A DNA stretch of 64,000 bases from Thiomicrorhabdus lithotrophica (GTDB lineage: Bacteria > Pseudomonadota > Gammaproteobacteria > Thiomicrospirales > Thiomicrospiraceae): assembly GCF_029201445.1 (NCBI RefSeq), contig NZ_CP102381.1, positions 1,922,001 to 1,986,000 on the forward strand, read 5' to 3'. Positions 25,657 through 32,564 of the stretch are shown here, in pieces (the stretch's first letter is position 1; every line of letters starts with the position of its first letter). The notes beneath the pieces are model-generated. The model did no database searches, had not been told where the DNA came from, and was given only the letters and a program-made list of their open reading frames with translations. The position numbers were made by a program, and so were the translations under genes.

Positions 25657-26442
25657 TTATGCCACTCCATTTTTTTCGGTAATTCCATTAGACTCAACAT
25701 CACTCAACCCAGAAGTATCAACCATTCCTAAACGCTCTTTGATCTTAAGCATGTTATGACGATAAGAACTCAACCTCTGCTGATCTGAATCCGCTTTGCT
25801 CATGGTTTGCTCAAGTGCCAATTGATTCTTTTCAATTTTCTCTCTAATCCGCTTAGGTGGCTCAAACTGCACACCAAAAAGCATCTCTTTTTTGCATTCA
25901 TCGTAAAAACGTCTAACCGAATTCATAGAATTCTTTTTGCTCCACATACGCATCTCAGCAATAGGCGTACGCTCGTTTGCTTTAGCAATAACACCCCAAT
26001 AAATCATGTTCGATTTCTCGTTATAACGACCCATCATCAAATCTTCATACACCAAATCAAAATCAGGAATCCCCAACGCCTCAGCAAACTTACCCTGGCA
26101 TAACAAACCAAACTCAGCACTCGTAGGCGGCCAAGTCGGATGCGTATCCTTCATCTTGTAAAACGCCTTCTCAACTGCATCACGAGAAGTCTTACCAACA
26201 TCAATCGACCAAATACGCTTAGCCGCCGCAACCTCATCATCCGTACGCCATTGGCTCATCCACTTACTGCCATAACGCGCCGTCATAGCCTGCCAAATGT
26301 ACTCAATACCCTCGTTAGAAGTGGTCATCGGTTGATTTTGTTCCATGCTTGAGTGCATACGCTGTTGACTCTGCGTTGATTCGTCTAATGCGCTGAGATT
26401 CTGTCTCACCTGCATAGCCGCCTGATTGATTGCCATTGCCAT
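25657..26442 (-). CDS. Replication protein P-like helicase loader
   Basis: 261 aa from the ATG at 26442, which has an excellent GGAGG 5 nt upstream. The gene overlaps the O-like gene by 128 nt. The central IEYIWQAMTARYGSKWMSQW, VGKTSRDAVEKAFYKMKDTHPTWPPTSAEFGLLC is the lambda-P family pattern. A helical C-terminus follows. It would recruit the host DnaB helicase to the phage origin. Confidence 0.85.
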   Translation of the reverse strand: MAMAINQAAMQVRQNLSALDESTQSQQRMHSSMEQNQPMTTSNEGIEYIWQAMTARYGSKWMSQWRTDDEVAAAKRIWSIDVGKTSRDAVEKAFYKMKDTHPTWPPTSAEFGLLCQGKFAEALGIPDFDLVYEDLMMGRYNEKSNMIYWGVIAKANERTPIAEMRMWSKKNSMNSVRRFYDECKKEMLFGVQFEPPKRIREKIEKNQLALEQTMSKADSDQQRLSSYRHNMLKIKERLGMVDTSGLSDVESNGITEKNGVA

Positions 26443-27070
26443 AACCACCTCCATTCTGCTGATTAGGGTTACTGTTTTCCCAAGTGATAAACTTTTGTTT
26501 CCAATTCCTTACCGCCTTACCAGCGGCATCTTTCCAACTACCCGTGTCGTAGTAATCAAAAAATTTCTTAGCTAAATCCTGTCGATTACGCTCAGTGGCA
26601 TATTCCAAAACTTGCTCTAAAGTTGGAGCAACAAACTTGGCTTTAGCAACTGGCTTTTTTTGTTTATTTTTTTTATAACAATCTTTCTTACTAGTACAAT
26701 CTTTCTTACTAATACGATTGGGTTTTCCCACGTTGGGATTTTCCGTATTTGGATTTTCCGTATTTGGCTCATCATGCAAGTGCTCAAAAGCAACCCAATT
26801 AAGCGTATATACACCCGAACCATTAGCGTATTTTTTATAGTCAATCCAGCCATAATTCTTCAACTCATCAAGCGCAGTTCTTATTGAATCAACCCCGTCT
26901 TTAAGCTGACTAGCCATACTACGAATGGTGAAATTCCAACCATCAGGCTTACTAACCATAAACCCGTACAACCCTTTAGCCTTAAGACTGATATTCTGAC
27001 TAATCAACAAGTCCATTGGCGTTTGTGCAAAAGGAGAAACCCGCTTACGAAGACAACCTTGCTCACTCAT
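26315..27070 (-). CDS. Replication initiator, O-like with winged helix and internal origin
   Basis: 251 aa from the ATG at 27070, coupled (TAATGA) to the stop of the gene before. The N-terminal winged helix SLKAKGLYGFMVSKPDGWNFTIRSMASQL and DSIRTALDELKNYGWIDYKK would bind DNA. Residues 108-122 are repetitive (PNTENPNTENPNVGKPN) because the DNA there is a set of iterons. A basic lysine-rich stretch follows, then a C-terminal domain likely to contact the P-like loader. Confidence 0.85.
   Translation of the reverse strand: MSEQGCLRKRVSPFAQTPMDLLISQNISLKAKGLYGFMVSKPDGWNFTIRSMASQLKDGVDSIRTALDELKNYGWIDYKKYANGSGVYTLNWVAFEHLHDEPNTENPNTENPNVGKPNRISKKDCTSKKDCYKKNKQKKPVAKAKFVAPTLEQVLEYATERNRQDLAKKFFDYYDTGSWKDAAGKAVRNWKQKFITWENSNPNQQNGGGYGNGNQSGGYAGETESQRIRRINAESTAYALKHGTKSTDDHF
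26652..26765. other. Probable phage replication origin inside the O-like gene
   Basis: Two exact 15-bp repeats GGATTTTCCGTATTT (26736-26750, 26751-26765) plus a degenerate copy at 26721-26735. Next come two 18-bp tandem units (26678-26695, 26696-26713) differing at one base, then a very AT-rich tract at 26652-26677. Iterons followed by an AT-rich unwinding region within the initiator gene is the lambda ori layout. Confidence 0.75.
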
Positions 27071-27276
27071 TACACCACCACCCCACACTCAGAACGCATA
27101 GGACTACACACCTCAAGCACTCGCTCACCCAAACTTTGAGCCACGTTATAACGCTTCACCAAATACTGATTGCCCCAGGCCACAATACAAAACTTTTCAC
27201 CCATTAAATTCGCACTCTTCTCAGCACGTTTAACCGCATCAAGCGCACTGCCATAACTTAAATTCACTTTAGCCAT
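27070..27276 (-). CDS. Small hypothetical phage protein
   Basis: 68 aa: a lysine/serine helix (SALDAVKRAEKSANLMG) then a beta segment (FCIVAWGNQYLVKRY). Start and stop overlap both neighbours, so it belongs to the early lytic operon. No family recognised. Confidence 0.68.
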   Translation of the reverse strand: MAKVNLSYGSALDAVKRAEKSANLMGEKFCIVAWGNQYLVKRYNVAQSLGERVLEVCSPMRSECGVVV

Positions 27277-27781
27277 TACCGTTCAACTCCCTTGCATGCT
27301 GCTTAACCTCAATCAACTTAGCAATCGCCTCATCTGCCTCTTTATGAATACGAATCAAGTCATTATCAGACACATTGCCATCCGCCATAGACTGAGCCAC
27401 CTCAACCACCACATCAGAAGACTCTTTGATTGCACTTGCCGCATTTTCAACCAAAGAACAACTCACATTCACAGCATTTGACTGCAAATCACTACGCCCA
27501 ACAAACTCATCCACTTCATCAAGCAAGGCAAAATTTTGCGTCTCTCTCACCCATAAAATCACATCCAAAAACCCAGGTTTAGCACGAGACTCACCAAACG
27601 GATTCACCTCATTAATAATGTCCTGACCACTGCCATAACCAAGCTTACGAGCCAAACGCTCAACCCCACCACGGCAGTTGTGCGTTAACCGATGAATGTG
27701 ATTCACCATAATCTTTAAATCTGCCAATGAATGCGGATCAATCTTTTCAGCCACCGACTTACGCAAATAACGAATAGACAT
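27269..27781 (-). CDS. Phage regulatory CII-family protein (CP76-like)
   Basis: 170 aa from the ATG at 27781, with AGAGG upstream. DLKIMVNHIHRLTHNCRGGVERLARKLGYGSGQDIINEVNPF is a helix-turn-helix start typical of the phage_CP76/CII family. The C-terminal half is helical with a hydrophilic end. It is early and rightly placed to activate lysogeny genes, but whether it binds DNA as CII does is unknown. Confidence 0.78.
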   Translation of the reverse strand: MSIRYLRKSVAEKIDPHSLADLKIMVNHIHRLTHNCRGGVERLARKLGYGSGQDIINEVNPFGESRAKPGFLDVILWVRETQNFALLDEVDEFVGRSDLQSNAVNVSCSLVENAASAIKESSDVVVEVAQSMADGNVSDNDLIRIHKEADEAIAKLIEVKQHARELNGNG

Positions 27782-27815
27782 GTATTTACCTCTCAATTTT
27801 TAAATATTTATAAAC

Positions 27816-27950
27816 CTACCAGGCCTGGTTAAACTGACTGACAAACGCAACCAAAAGGGCAATGCCAATGCTTACCGCAACCAAACCAAAACCAGCCAAA
27901 AACGTAAAAGTCACAGCCTTACGTTCACGCTTAAATTGTTTAGGCCGCAT
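27816..27950 (-). CDS. Small single-span membrane peptide between cro and cII
   Basis: 44 aa: MRPKQFKRERKAVTFTFLAG, then GFGLVAVSIGIALLVAFVS. A basic N-terminus precedes one membrane helix (about 13-38). Its ATG overlaps the cro stop, and TAGGT lies upstream. The last codons and stop fall inside a copy of the ACCAGGCCTGGT palindrome. Small, so only moderately certain. Confidence 0.55.
   Translation of the reverse strand: MRPKQFKRERKAVTFTFLAGFGLVAVSIGIALLVAFVSQFNQAW
27818..27829. repeat. Palindromic repeat ACCAGGCCTGGT, copy 3
   Basis: Exact copy at the end of the small membrane-peptide gene, upstream of the CII-family gene. Confidence 0.85.
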
Positions 27951-28134
27951 TGCTTTTACCTACCCATTCTTGTGGAAACGGAATTCCCTTATCAGTAGCA
28001 GCACCAACAACTCTGTGAAAAATCCTGTCACTCAGTTCATCAGGCCACTTACTAACAGCTGCATGAGAAGTCCCAAGCAAATCAGCGACGTTTTGAACAC
28101 TACCGAAATAATCAATAATGACTTTCTTATTCAT
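27940..28134 (-). CDS. Cro-like repressor
   Basis: 64 aa from the ATG at 28134, with AAGGAG 5 nt upstream. IIDYFGSVQNVADLLGTSHAAVSKWPDEL is a helix-turn-helix of the P22 Cro/YdaS kind. It is divergent from the cI-like gene across three operators, and first gene of the lytic transcript. Confidence 0.85.
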   Translation of the reverse strand: MNKKVIIDYFGSVQNVADLLGTSHAAVSKWPDELSDRIFHRVVGAATDKGIPFPQEWVGKSNAA

Positions 28135-28153
28135 AACCACTCCTTTTTAACGA

Positions 28154-28182
28154 AGTATAACTTTAGTTACAGATAGATGCAA
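28154..28182 (-). promoter_or_regulatory. Early lytic promoter (pR-like) for cro
   Basis: Minus-strand TTGCAT (28182-28177), a 17-bp spacer and TATACT (28159-28154). Operators 1 and 2 overlap the -10 and -35, so bound repressor would block it. Confidence 0.82.
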
Positions 28183-28217
28183 ACTTTAGTTACAATAAAA
28201 AGGTGTAACATTAGTTA
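28158..28217. promoter_or_regulatory. Triple operator between cI and cro
   Basis: TAACTTTAGTTA (28158-28169), AAACTTTAGTTA (28181-28192) and TAACATTAGTTA (28206-28217): near-palindromic sites spaced 23 and 25 bp. The third lies between the likely cI start point (-10 TACAAT at 28191-28196) and its ATG at 28219, which suits self-repression. cI has no clear ribosome site and may be leaderless or nearly so. Confidence 0.85.
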
Positions 28218-28218
28218 C

Positions 28219-28674
28219 ATGAAAACGATTACAGACAGAATCAATGAGATAATTGCTGACAGCGGGTTAAACCAATCTGAAGTAGCAAGAAAAGTTGGAA
28301 CAACACCGCAAGCCATAAGAAAATGGCAGAGTGGCGAATCCACTGGTATTAAAGGCGAGAACCTAATCAACCTGGCAAGGCTAGGCAATACCACAATGGA
28401 ATGGATTCAAACAGGCAAAGAACCCACCAAAACAAACGAACCTCAAGCCGAATACAACTCAGACCCATTTCAAGCCTTATCACCAACCTCACAAGCCATC
28501 ACCGGCTTAATACAGGAATATGAAGACCAAGGCATTGTTATACCAAAAGAGATCCTGGAAGAATTTAAGGCTTATTTAAAAATAAGGCTTTCTGGCCTGG
28601 TGGCAAACAACCAACAAAAAAACACCGTTTCAAATAGAATAAAAGAACTCGCAAATGGCTCTAAAAAACCTTGA
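28219..28674 (+). CDS. CI-like repressor lacking a peptidase domain
   Basis: 151 aa from the ATG at 28219; the frame is open further upstream but runs through the operators. RINEIIADSGLNQSEVARKVGTTPQAIRKWQSGE is an Xre-type helix-turn-helix. The C-terminal 80 residues are helical and lack the S24/LexA serine-lysine cleavage domain. Induction by RecA-driven self-cleavage is therefore unlikely. The stop overlaps the next gene by 20 nt, so repressor and kinase-like gene form one operon. Confidence 0.82.
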   Translation: MKTITDRINEIIADSGLNQSEVARKVGTTPQAIRKWQSGESTGIKGENLINLARLGNTTMEWIQTGKEPTKTNEPQAEYNSDPFQALSPTSQAITGLIQEYEDQGIVIPKEILEEFKAYLKIRLSGLVANNQQKNTVSNRIKELANGSKKP

Positions 28675-29524
28675 ACACGTAGAAGTCTGCCAAATTGTCA
28701 ACTATTGGGAGATTAACCAAAAAGTTGAGAAAAACGTCAACCCTGTTTATAAAGCCAGCATAAAAGTTCAGACCAAAGACCAGCAACCAACCCAACCCTA
28801 TACAGAAATGGCTTACATTAAATTTATTGATCCCTGGAAGATTTACGCAGAGTGCGTGTCTGCCATTGTTGGCAGAGCACTTGGATTACCTATACCACAA
28901 CCAATGATAGGCTTGCTTAAAACAGGCGTAACACCGCCACCAGGCCTGCCAGAAAACTCAGGAATAGAAACCCCTGTCTTTGTATCCATTGACATGAAAC
29001 ACCCATCAGTCAGAAACCTTATTACCAACCACAGTACAGCCATACAAGACAATAAGCTTGGCAAGCAATATGCCGCTAAACTCAGAAAATGGTCAAAATT
29101 ACTTGAAGCAGGGAGCTTTGATGAATTCATTGCCAATAATGACCGTCAATTTGGCAACCTGCTTTATGAAAAAGATAACAGCTTTTTCCTAATCGACCAT
29201 GAACTCGCCATACCAAAAAACCTAGTTCAAGACGAAAAAAACCAAGCCAACCACCTCTACACACTCTATACGGACAACGAAATTGGCAAAAAGCTCGCCA
29301 TCAAAAAAACACCCGCCATCTGCAAGCCATACCAAAGCTTTACAGCAGCAGAAGTAAAGAGCAAAACGCTCTGCACAGAATACATAAGTGATATTAAGCA
29401 CATAGACCAAAGTTTAATCGCCCTGTATAATAGAGCACAACAATTAACATCAATCCTGCTTGAGTACACTGCACAAGCCAAAGACGGCCAATTATCACTA
29501 AGCTACCATGAAACGACTACATGA
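28655..29524 (+). CDS. HipA-like kinase-fold protein
   Basis: 289 aa. The pattern fits a small protein-kinase fold of the HipA type: AYIKFID (K56), a helix IYAECVSAIVGRALGLPIP (E66), the catalytic loop FIANNDRQFGNLL (D163, N168) and the metal-binding FFLIDHELAIP (D181). All expected catalytic residues are present. HipA toxins phosphorylate translation factors, but the substrate here is unknown. It overlaps cI upstream and the DUF3037-like gene downstream, so it is expressed in the lysogen. Prophage defence or host control is a guess. Confidence 0.75.
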   Translation: MALKNLEHVEVCQIVNYWEINQKVEKNVNPVYKASIKVQTKDQQPTQPYTEMAYIKFIDPWKIYAECVSAIVGRALGLPIPQPMIGLLKTGVTPPPGLPENSGIETPVFVSIDMKHPSVRNLITNHSTAIQDNKLGKQYAAKLRKWSKLLEAGSFDEFIANNDRQFGNLLYEKDNSFFLIDHELAIPKNLVQDEKNQANHLYTLYTDNEIGKKLAIKKTPAICKPYQSFTAAEVKSKTLCTEYISDIKHIDQSLIALYNRAQQLTSILLEYTAQAKDGQLSLSYHETTT

Positions 29525-30365
29525 CCTCATACAAGACGAAGCAACCACATACAAAGGCACATGGATGCCTGTGCGTTACGAGCCTATTGCAGGATCAGGA
29601 GAAAGTTACACCGTAGCCATAGCCGCCTATTCCGATACCGACACCGATCACCGTGTCATAAAAACCATTTCAGACAAAATGCTTAAATGTCTATTTAACA
29701 ACATTCATGCAACTGAAATGCACGACCAAATAAACTGGGTATTAGAAACGCTAGAGACCGCAAGTGAAGAACACAACCTGCAAGAATGGCAATCACCACT
29801 AGCAAACTTCACGCATGGCAATATCCAAACAACATTTGATGAAGACATGCTCGGCATCATCAACCAAGCCATCAGACAAAGCACAGCACTTAGCCCACTG
29901 TTAGACACCTTAAAACAGCCAGAACACCAATCCAAACACCGCTGGGGTGTAAAAGTGCGTCAAAGCCTACTGCAAGCAAACCCAGACCTAAGACCGTACA
30001 TTGCACGCAAAGTACCGTATAAAAACGGTAATTCAACCATGTTAATTGATTTTTTTGACGATTATTACTGTGCAAACCTAGCAAATATTGGCAGCACCCT
30101 ATCAACCGATAGTGCTCTAGCAAAAGTATTAAAACTAGATACCCTTGTCAACCAAGCGGAAAAACCAATTGAAGCCGAAATAATCCTACACACATTTGCA
30201 CAGCCAAATGACCTAGATTTAAGTGTGAAGAAAGCGCAAAAACTCCAGGATGCCAAGCAAATGATTATTGACCAAGTGCAAGCCAGACCACACCTAAAAA
30301 TCATAGAAATACAGTCTGACCAAAAAACCACACAACACATTTTGCAAAAAGCAAAAACAGCTTAA
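29508..30365 (+). CDS. DUF3037-like protein, partner of the kinase-like gene
   Basis: 285 aa, overlapping the kinase-like gene by 17 nt. The N-terminal MPVRYEPIAGSGESYTVAIAAYSD, followed by a helical HDQINWVLETLETASEEH region, resembles DUF3037 proteins. I recall these next to HipA-like kinases in bacterial genomes, though I cannot verify it here. Mixed alpha/beta, no membrane span or signal peptide. It may be a substrate, activator or antidote of the kinase-like protein. It ends the cI operon. Confidence 0.65.
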   Translation: MKRLHDLIQDEATTYKGTWMPVRYEPIAGSGESYTVAIAAYSDTDTDHRVIKTISDKMLKCLFNNIHATEMHDQINWVLETLETASEEHNLQEWQSPLANFTHGNIQTTFDEDMLGIINQAIRQSTALSPLLDTLKQPEHQSKHRWGVKVRQSLLQANPDLRPYIARKVPYKNGNSTMLIDFFDDYYCANLANIGSTLSTDSALAKVLKLDTLVNQAEKPIEAEIILHTFAQPNDLDLSVKKAQKLQDAKQMIIDQVQARPHLKIIEIQSDQKTTQHILQKAKTA

Positions 30366-30502
30366 CCCAGCGTCCGTCCACATGACACTAACAGCACAAG
30401 AAACCAGCCACATACAAATAATAGGCCGGGTCGTGCAAACATCATCAATGGGTGATCTATAAGCATCTTAAAAGCACAAGCCGAACAAGCTCGACAACAT
30501 TC

Positions 30503-30522
30503 AACCACAACATGTTGTGGTT
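30503..30522. repeat. 20-bp perfect palindrome after the cI operon
   Basis: AACCACAACATGTTGTGGTT in a 248-bp gap (30366-30613) that holds no convincing gene. There is no following T run, so an operator is as likely as a terminator. Confidence 0.6.
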
Positions 30523-30557
30523 TATAAAATATGTAAAAACTAAACCACACTTTAAAC

Positions 30558-30585
30558 TTTACATTGCAACAATTACATGTAATAT
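30558..30585 (+). promoter_or_regulatory. Promoter of the membrane-protein cassette
   Basis: TTTACA (30558-30563), 16-bp spacer, TAATAT (30580-30585). It lies 29 nt before the first cassette gene and has no cI operator, so it could be active in the lysogen. Confidence 0.55.
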
Positions 30586-30613
30586 TCTCATTCAGATTAA
30601 CAGATAAATTTAT

Positions 30614-30865
30614 ATGAACGATACATTAACTATAGAGCAAAGTGCTTCACAAAACGGAAAGACCTTTTTTGACATCGCTCTATCTCTATACGATAAGAAT
30701 CCAGCTTTAACTGGCACTATACTCGTTCTTATTTTTATATCACCTATTGTAATTGCATGGTTTAGCTTCTTAAAAAAGAAAGAAGAAACCAAGATGGCTA
30801 AATACCAACATTTGGCAAATAAACGTAAATCACGAAAAAACAGAAAGGGGAAGAAACATGCTTGA
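30614..30865 (+). CDS. Small membrane protein with basic C-terminus
   Basis: 83 aa. One span at about 32-53 (ALTGTILVLIFISPIVIAWFSFL) is followed by a strongly basic tail HLANKRKSRKNRKGKKHA, which would lie in the cytoplasm. It overlaps the next gene by 8 nt. No family recognised; with its partner it forms a two-gene cassette with its own promoter and terminator, like a prophage moron. Confidence 0.68.
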   Translation: MNDTLTIEQSASQNGKTFFDIALSLYDKNPALTGTILVLIFISPIVIAWFSFLKKKEETKMAKYQHLANKRKSRKNRKGKKHA

Positions 30866-31346
30866 AACACTAGTTCCATTACTTGCCTTACTAATACCGA
30901 TTTACTGGATGTGGCGCACACATATAGCAGCCAACGCTAGAGTCAAGCTAATGAAGGAAGTTGATGCCTTTCTAAATCCAGAAAAGCAAAACAGCGAAAT
31001 GACCAAAGACATGGTCTACAACGCTTATGAAGACTCTAAAAACCATTTTTTAATTCTAGAGATGTTACATTTTGCATTTTTTAAAATTGATGCTGAATCA
31101 TTCACAGCTCGTAGAGAAGAATTTAAGCAAATAGATACTGCTGAACGTAAAAAAATGGCGGAGATTGTCACAAAACTAATGCTTACTAATATCAAGCTAT
31201 CACCCATTACTTATTTTGTAGTGGGTGTAGTATTTTTATTCATCGTATTGCTTGTGACACTTGCCAACCATTTATCTCCAAAAAAGATAAAACAAAATCT
31301 TCAAACACTCAAAGAAAAGACGTTATACAGCATTTATTGCTTCTAA
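30858..31346 (+). CDS. Two-span membrane protein, cassette partner
   Basis: 162 aa. Spans at about 4-20 (TLVPLLALLIPIYWMW) and 117-138 (PITYFVVGVVFLFIVLLVTL) enclose a helical soluble loop of about 95 residues. No homology recognised. With the preceding small basic membrane protein it could serve superinfection exclusion or lysogenic conversion; this is inferred only from arrangement. Confidence 0.68.
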   Translation: MLETLVPLLALLIPIYWMWRTHIAANARVKLMKEVDAFLNPEKQNSEMTKDMVYNAYEDSKNHFLILEMLHFAFFKIDAESFTARREEFKQIDTAERKKMAEIVTKLMLTNIKLSPITYFVVGVVFLFIVLLVTLANHLSPKKIKQNLQTLKEKTLYSIYCF

Positions 31347-31351
31347 CAAAC

Positions 31352-31378
31352 AAACCCACCAAGCGTGGGTTTTTTATT
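31352..31378 (+). terminator. Terminator of the membrane cassette
   Basis: ACCCACCAAGCGTGGGTTTTTT: a 6-bp GC stem with a T run, 5-30 nt after the second cassette gene. Confidence 0.85.
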
Positions 31379-31390
31379 ACCTAAACAACC

Positions 31391-31759
31391 CTACCCCTTA
31401 AACGCCACCAACTTCTTAACCTGCCTAGGCGTACAATCCAAACTCACCTTATTACCATCTTTAAACGCAATATCAACCAGATCAACTTTACTTGTATACT
31501 TTGAAAAAACAAACGTTAACACCAACCCGACTATAAAACCAACCAGGTTAAAAAACAAAGTTAACAACGGGGTAATCAACAACAAGCCACCCAGCAAGCT
31601 CAATACCGACCAACGCTTTTCAGAATCCACCCGCGCATCAATCAAAGATAAATCACCAGGCTGATAATTCTCCATTTTAGCCCCATCCACCACCAAGTAA
31701 CCATCACTAGAAAAATAAGCACTGCCACTTGTGCCAAACGTACCGCCAATAATTTTCAT
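31391..31759 (-). CDS. Membrane protein with two adjacent spans
   Basis: 122 aa. A soluble start (MKIIGGTFGTSGSAYFSSDG, YLVVDGAKMENYQPGDLSLI), two spans at about 51-66 and 68-86, and a C-terminal soluble KVDLVDIAFKDGNKVSLDCTPRQVKKL. Its start overlaps the stop of the lipoprotein gene (TAATG), so the two are coupled. Function unknown. Confidence 0.7.
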   Translation of the reverse strand: MKIIGGTFGTSGSAYFSSDGYLVVDGAKMENYQPGDLSLIDARVDSEKRWSVLSLLGGLLLITPLLTLFFNLVGFIVGLVLTFVFSKYTSKVDLVDIAFKDGNKVSLDCTPRQVKKLVAFKG

Positions 31760-32202
31760 TATTCAACCCAACTCAACACTTCACGCTCAATTAACCCTTT
31801 GCTTACACACTTCATTCTTTTGCCGTGCAAACCATCACCCACCAAATACTTTGCATAAATATCCGTTACCACCTTAATTTTCCCAGACTCAGCCATAACA
31901 TTAATAGACACATATTCCTCAGTACGGGAATCCTTTAAATAATCTATCCCCATTGTTGTACCACAATCTGCCTGCTCAGGTGTTAACTCAGAAAACTTGT
32001 GCGCTGTTCTAATACTCACCTCATCACTGGTGAGAGCATACATACGCATAAACAGTTTATTCTTAATCAACTGCAAAGCCTTATCAGAATCCACCACCGC
32101 AACCTCATATACCTGGCCCGTTATCACAGGCTTTTCATAAGAAGTGGCACACCCAACCAAAGAACCAGCCAAAACAACACCAACCACCAATCTACCCAAC
32201 AT
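31759..32202 (-). CDS. Prophage lipoprotein
   Basis: 147 aa. Signal sequence MLGRLVVGVVLAGSLVGCATS with a lipobox LVGC (cysteine 18). The mature part is small and mixed; residues after the cysteine (ATS) do not show an inner-membrane retention aspartate. It may reach the outer membrane, where phage lipoproteins can mask receptors. Its promoter is divergent from the methylase operon and overlaps two cI-type operators. Confidence 0.78.
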   Translation of the reverse strand: MLGRLVVGVVLAGSLVGCATSYEKPVITGQVYEVAVVDSDKALQLIKNKLFMRMYALTSDEVSIRTAHKFSELTPEQADCGTTMGIDYLKDSRTEEYVSINVMAESGKIKVVTDIYAKYLVGDGLHGKRMKCVSKGLIEREVLSWVE

Positions 32203-32251
32203 AACACTACGCCTTAAATAAGTAAAAACATCACTCTAACAAAAATAAATG

Positions 32252-32302
32252 TAACTTTAGTTATATTTTAACTTGACCGCTATGTGTAACTTTAGTTATA
32301 GT
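32252..32302. promoter_or_regulatory. Second operator pair with divergent promoters
   Basis: TAACTTTAGTTA at 32252-32263 and again at 32287-32298, identical to the best cI/cro operator 4 kb away. The plus-strand promoter TTGACC (32273-32278), 18 bp, TATAGT (32297-32302) serves the accessory operon. The minus-strand TTACAC (32289-32284), 18 bp, TATAAC (32265-32260) serves the lipoprotein pair. Operators cover both -10 boxes. Confidence 0.82.
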
Positions 32303-32318
32303 TAACACAACACAAACA

Positions 32319-32330
32319 ACCAGGCCTGGT
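32319..32330. repeat. Palindromic repeat ACCAGGCCTGGT, copy 4
   Basis: Exact copy in the 5' untranslated leader of the accessory operon, about 10 nt after the predicted start point. Confidence 0.85.
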
Positions 32331-32356
32331 CAAACCAAGTCAAAGAGAGGCAAAAA

Positions 32357-32554
32357 GTGAGACAAGTTACCTTTAAAACAACACAAGAACTAATCTCAGC
32401 ACTTGAGCAAGGCCAGGTGTACCAAACAACACAAGGTAGCTCACTCTTTAAATGCCAAACCAAAGGCCTATGCCTTCACGGTGCATTTGGAACAAAACCC
32501 CTTACACCCCAACTATGGACAAACACACCACTTTTTGAAGTACCCGTAATTTAA
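32357..32554 (+). CDS. Small hypothetical phage protein, GTG start
   Basis: 65 aa. The GTG at 32357 has GAGAGG 6 nt upstream. MRQVTFKTTQELISALEQGQ, then QTTQGSSLFKCQTKGLCLHG. First gene of the accessory operon. No family recognised. Confidence 0.62.
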   Translation: MRQVTFKTTQELISALEQGQVYQTTQGSSLFKCQTKGLCLHGAFGTKPLTPQLWTNTPLFEVPVI

Positions 32555-32564
32555 GGAGCACACT

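Noticed and set aside
26678-26765. Tandem repeats as a CRISPR array
   Set aside because: Repeats are directly adjacent without spacers and lie inside the initiator gene; they fit iterons.
30379-30462. 27-codon plus-strand ORF after the DUF3037-like gene
   Set aside because: No ribosome site and no recognisable features; too short to support.
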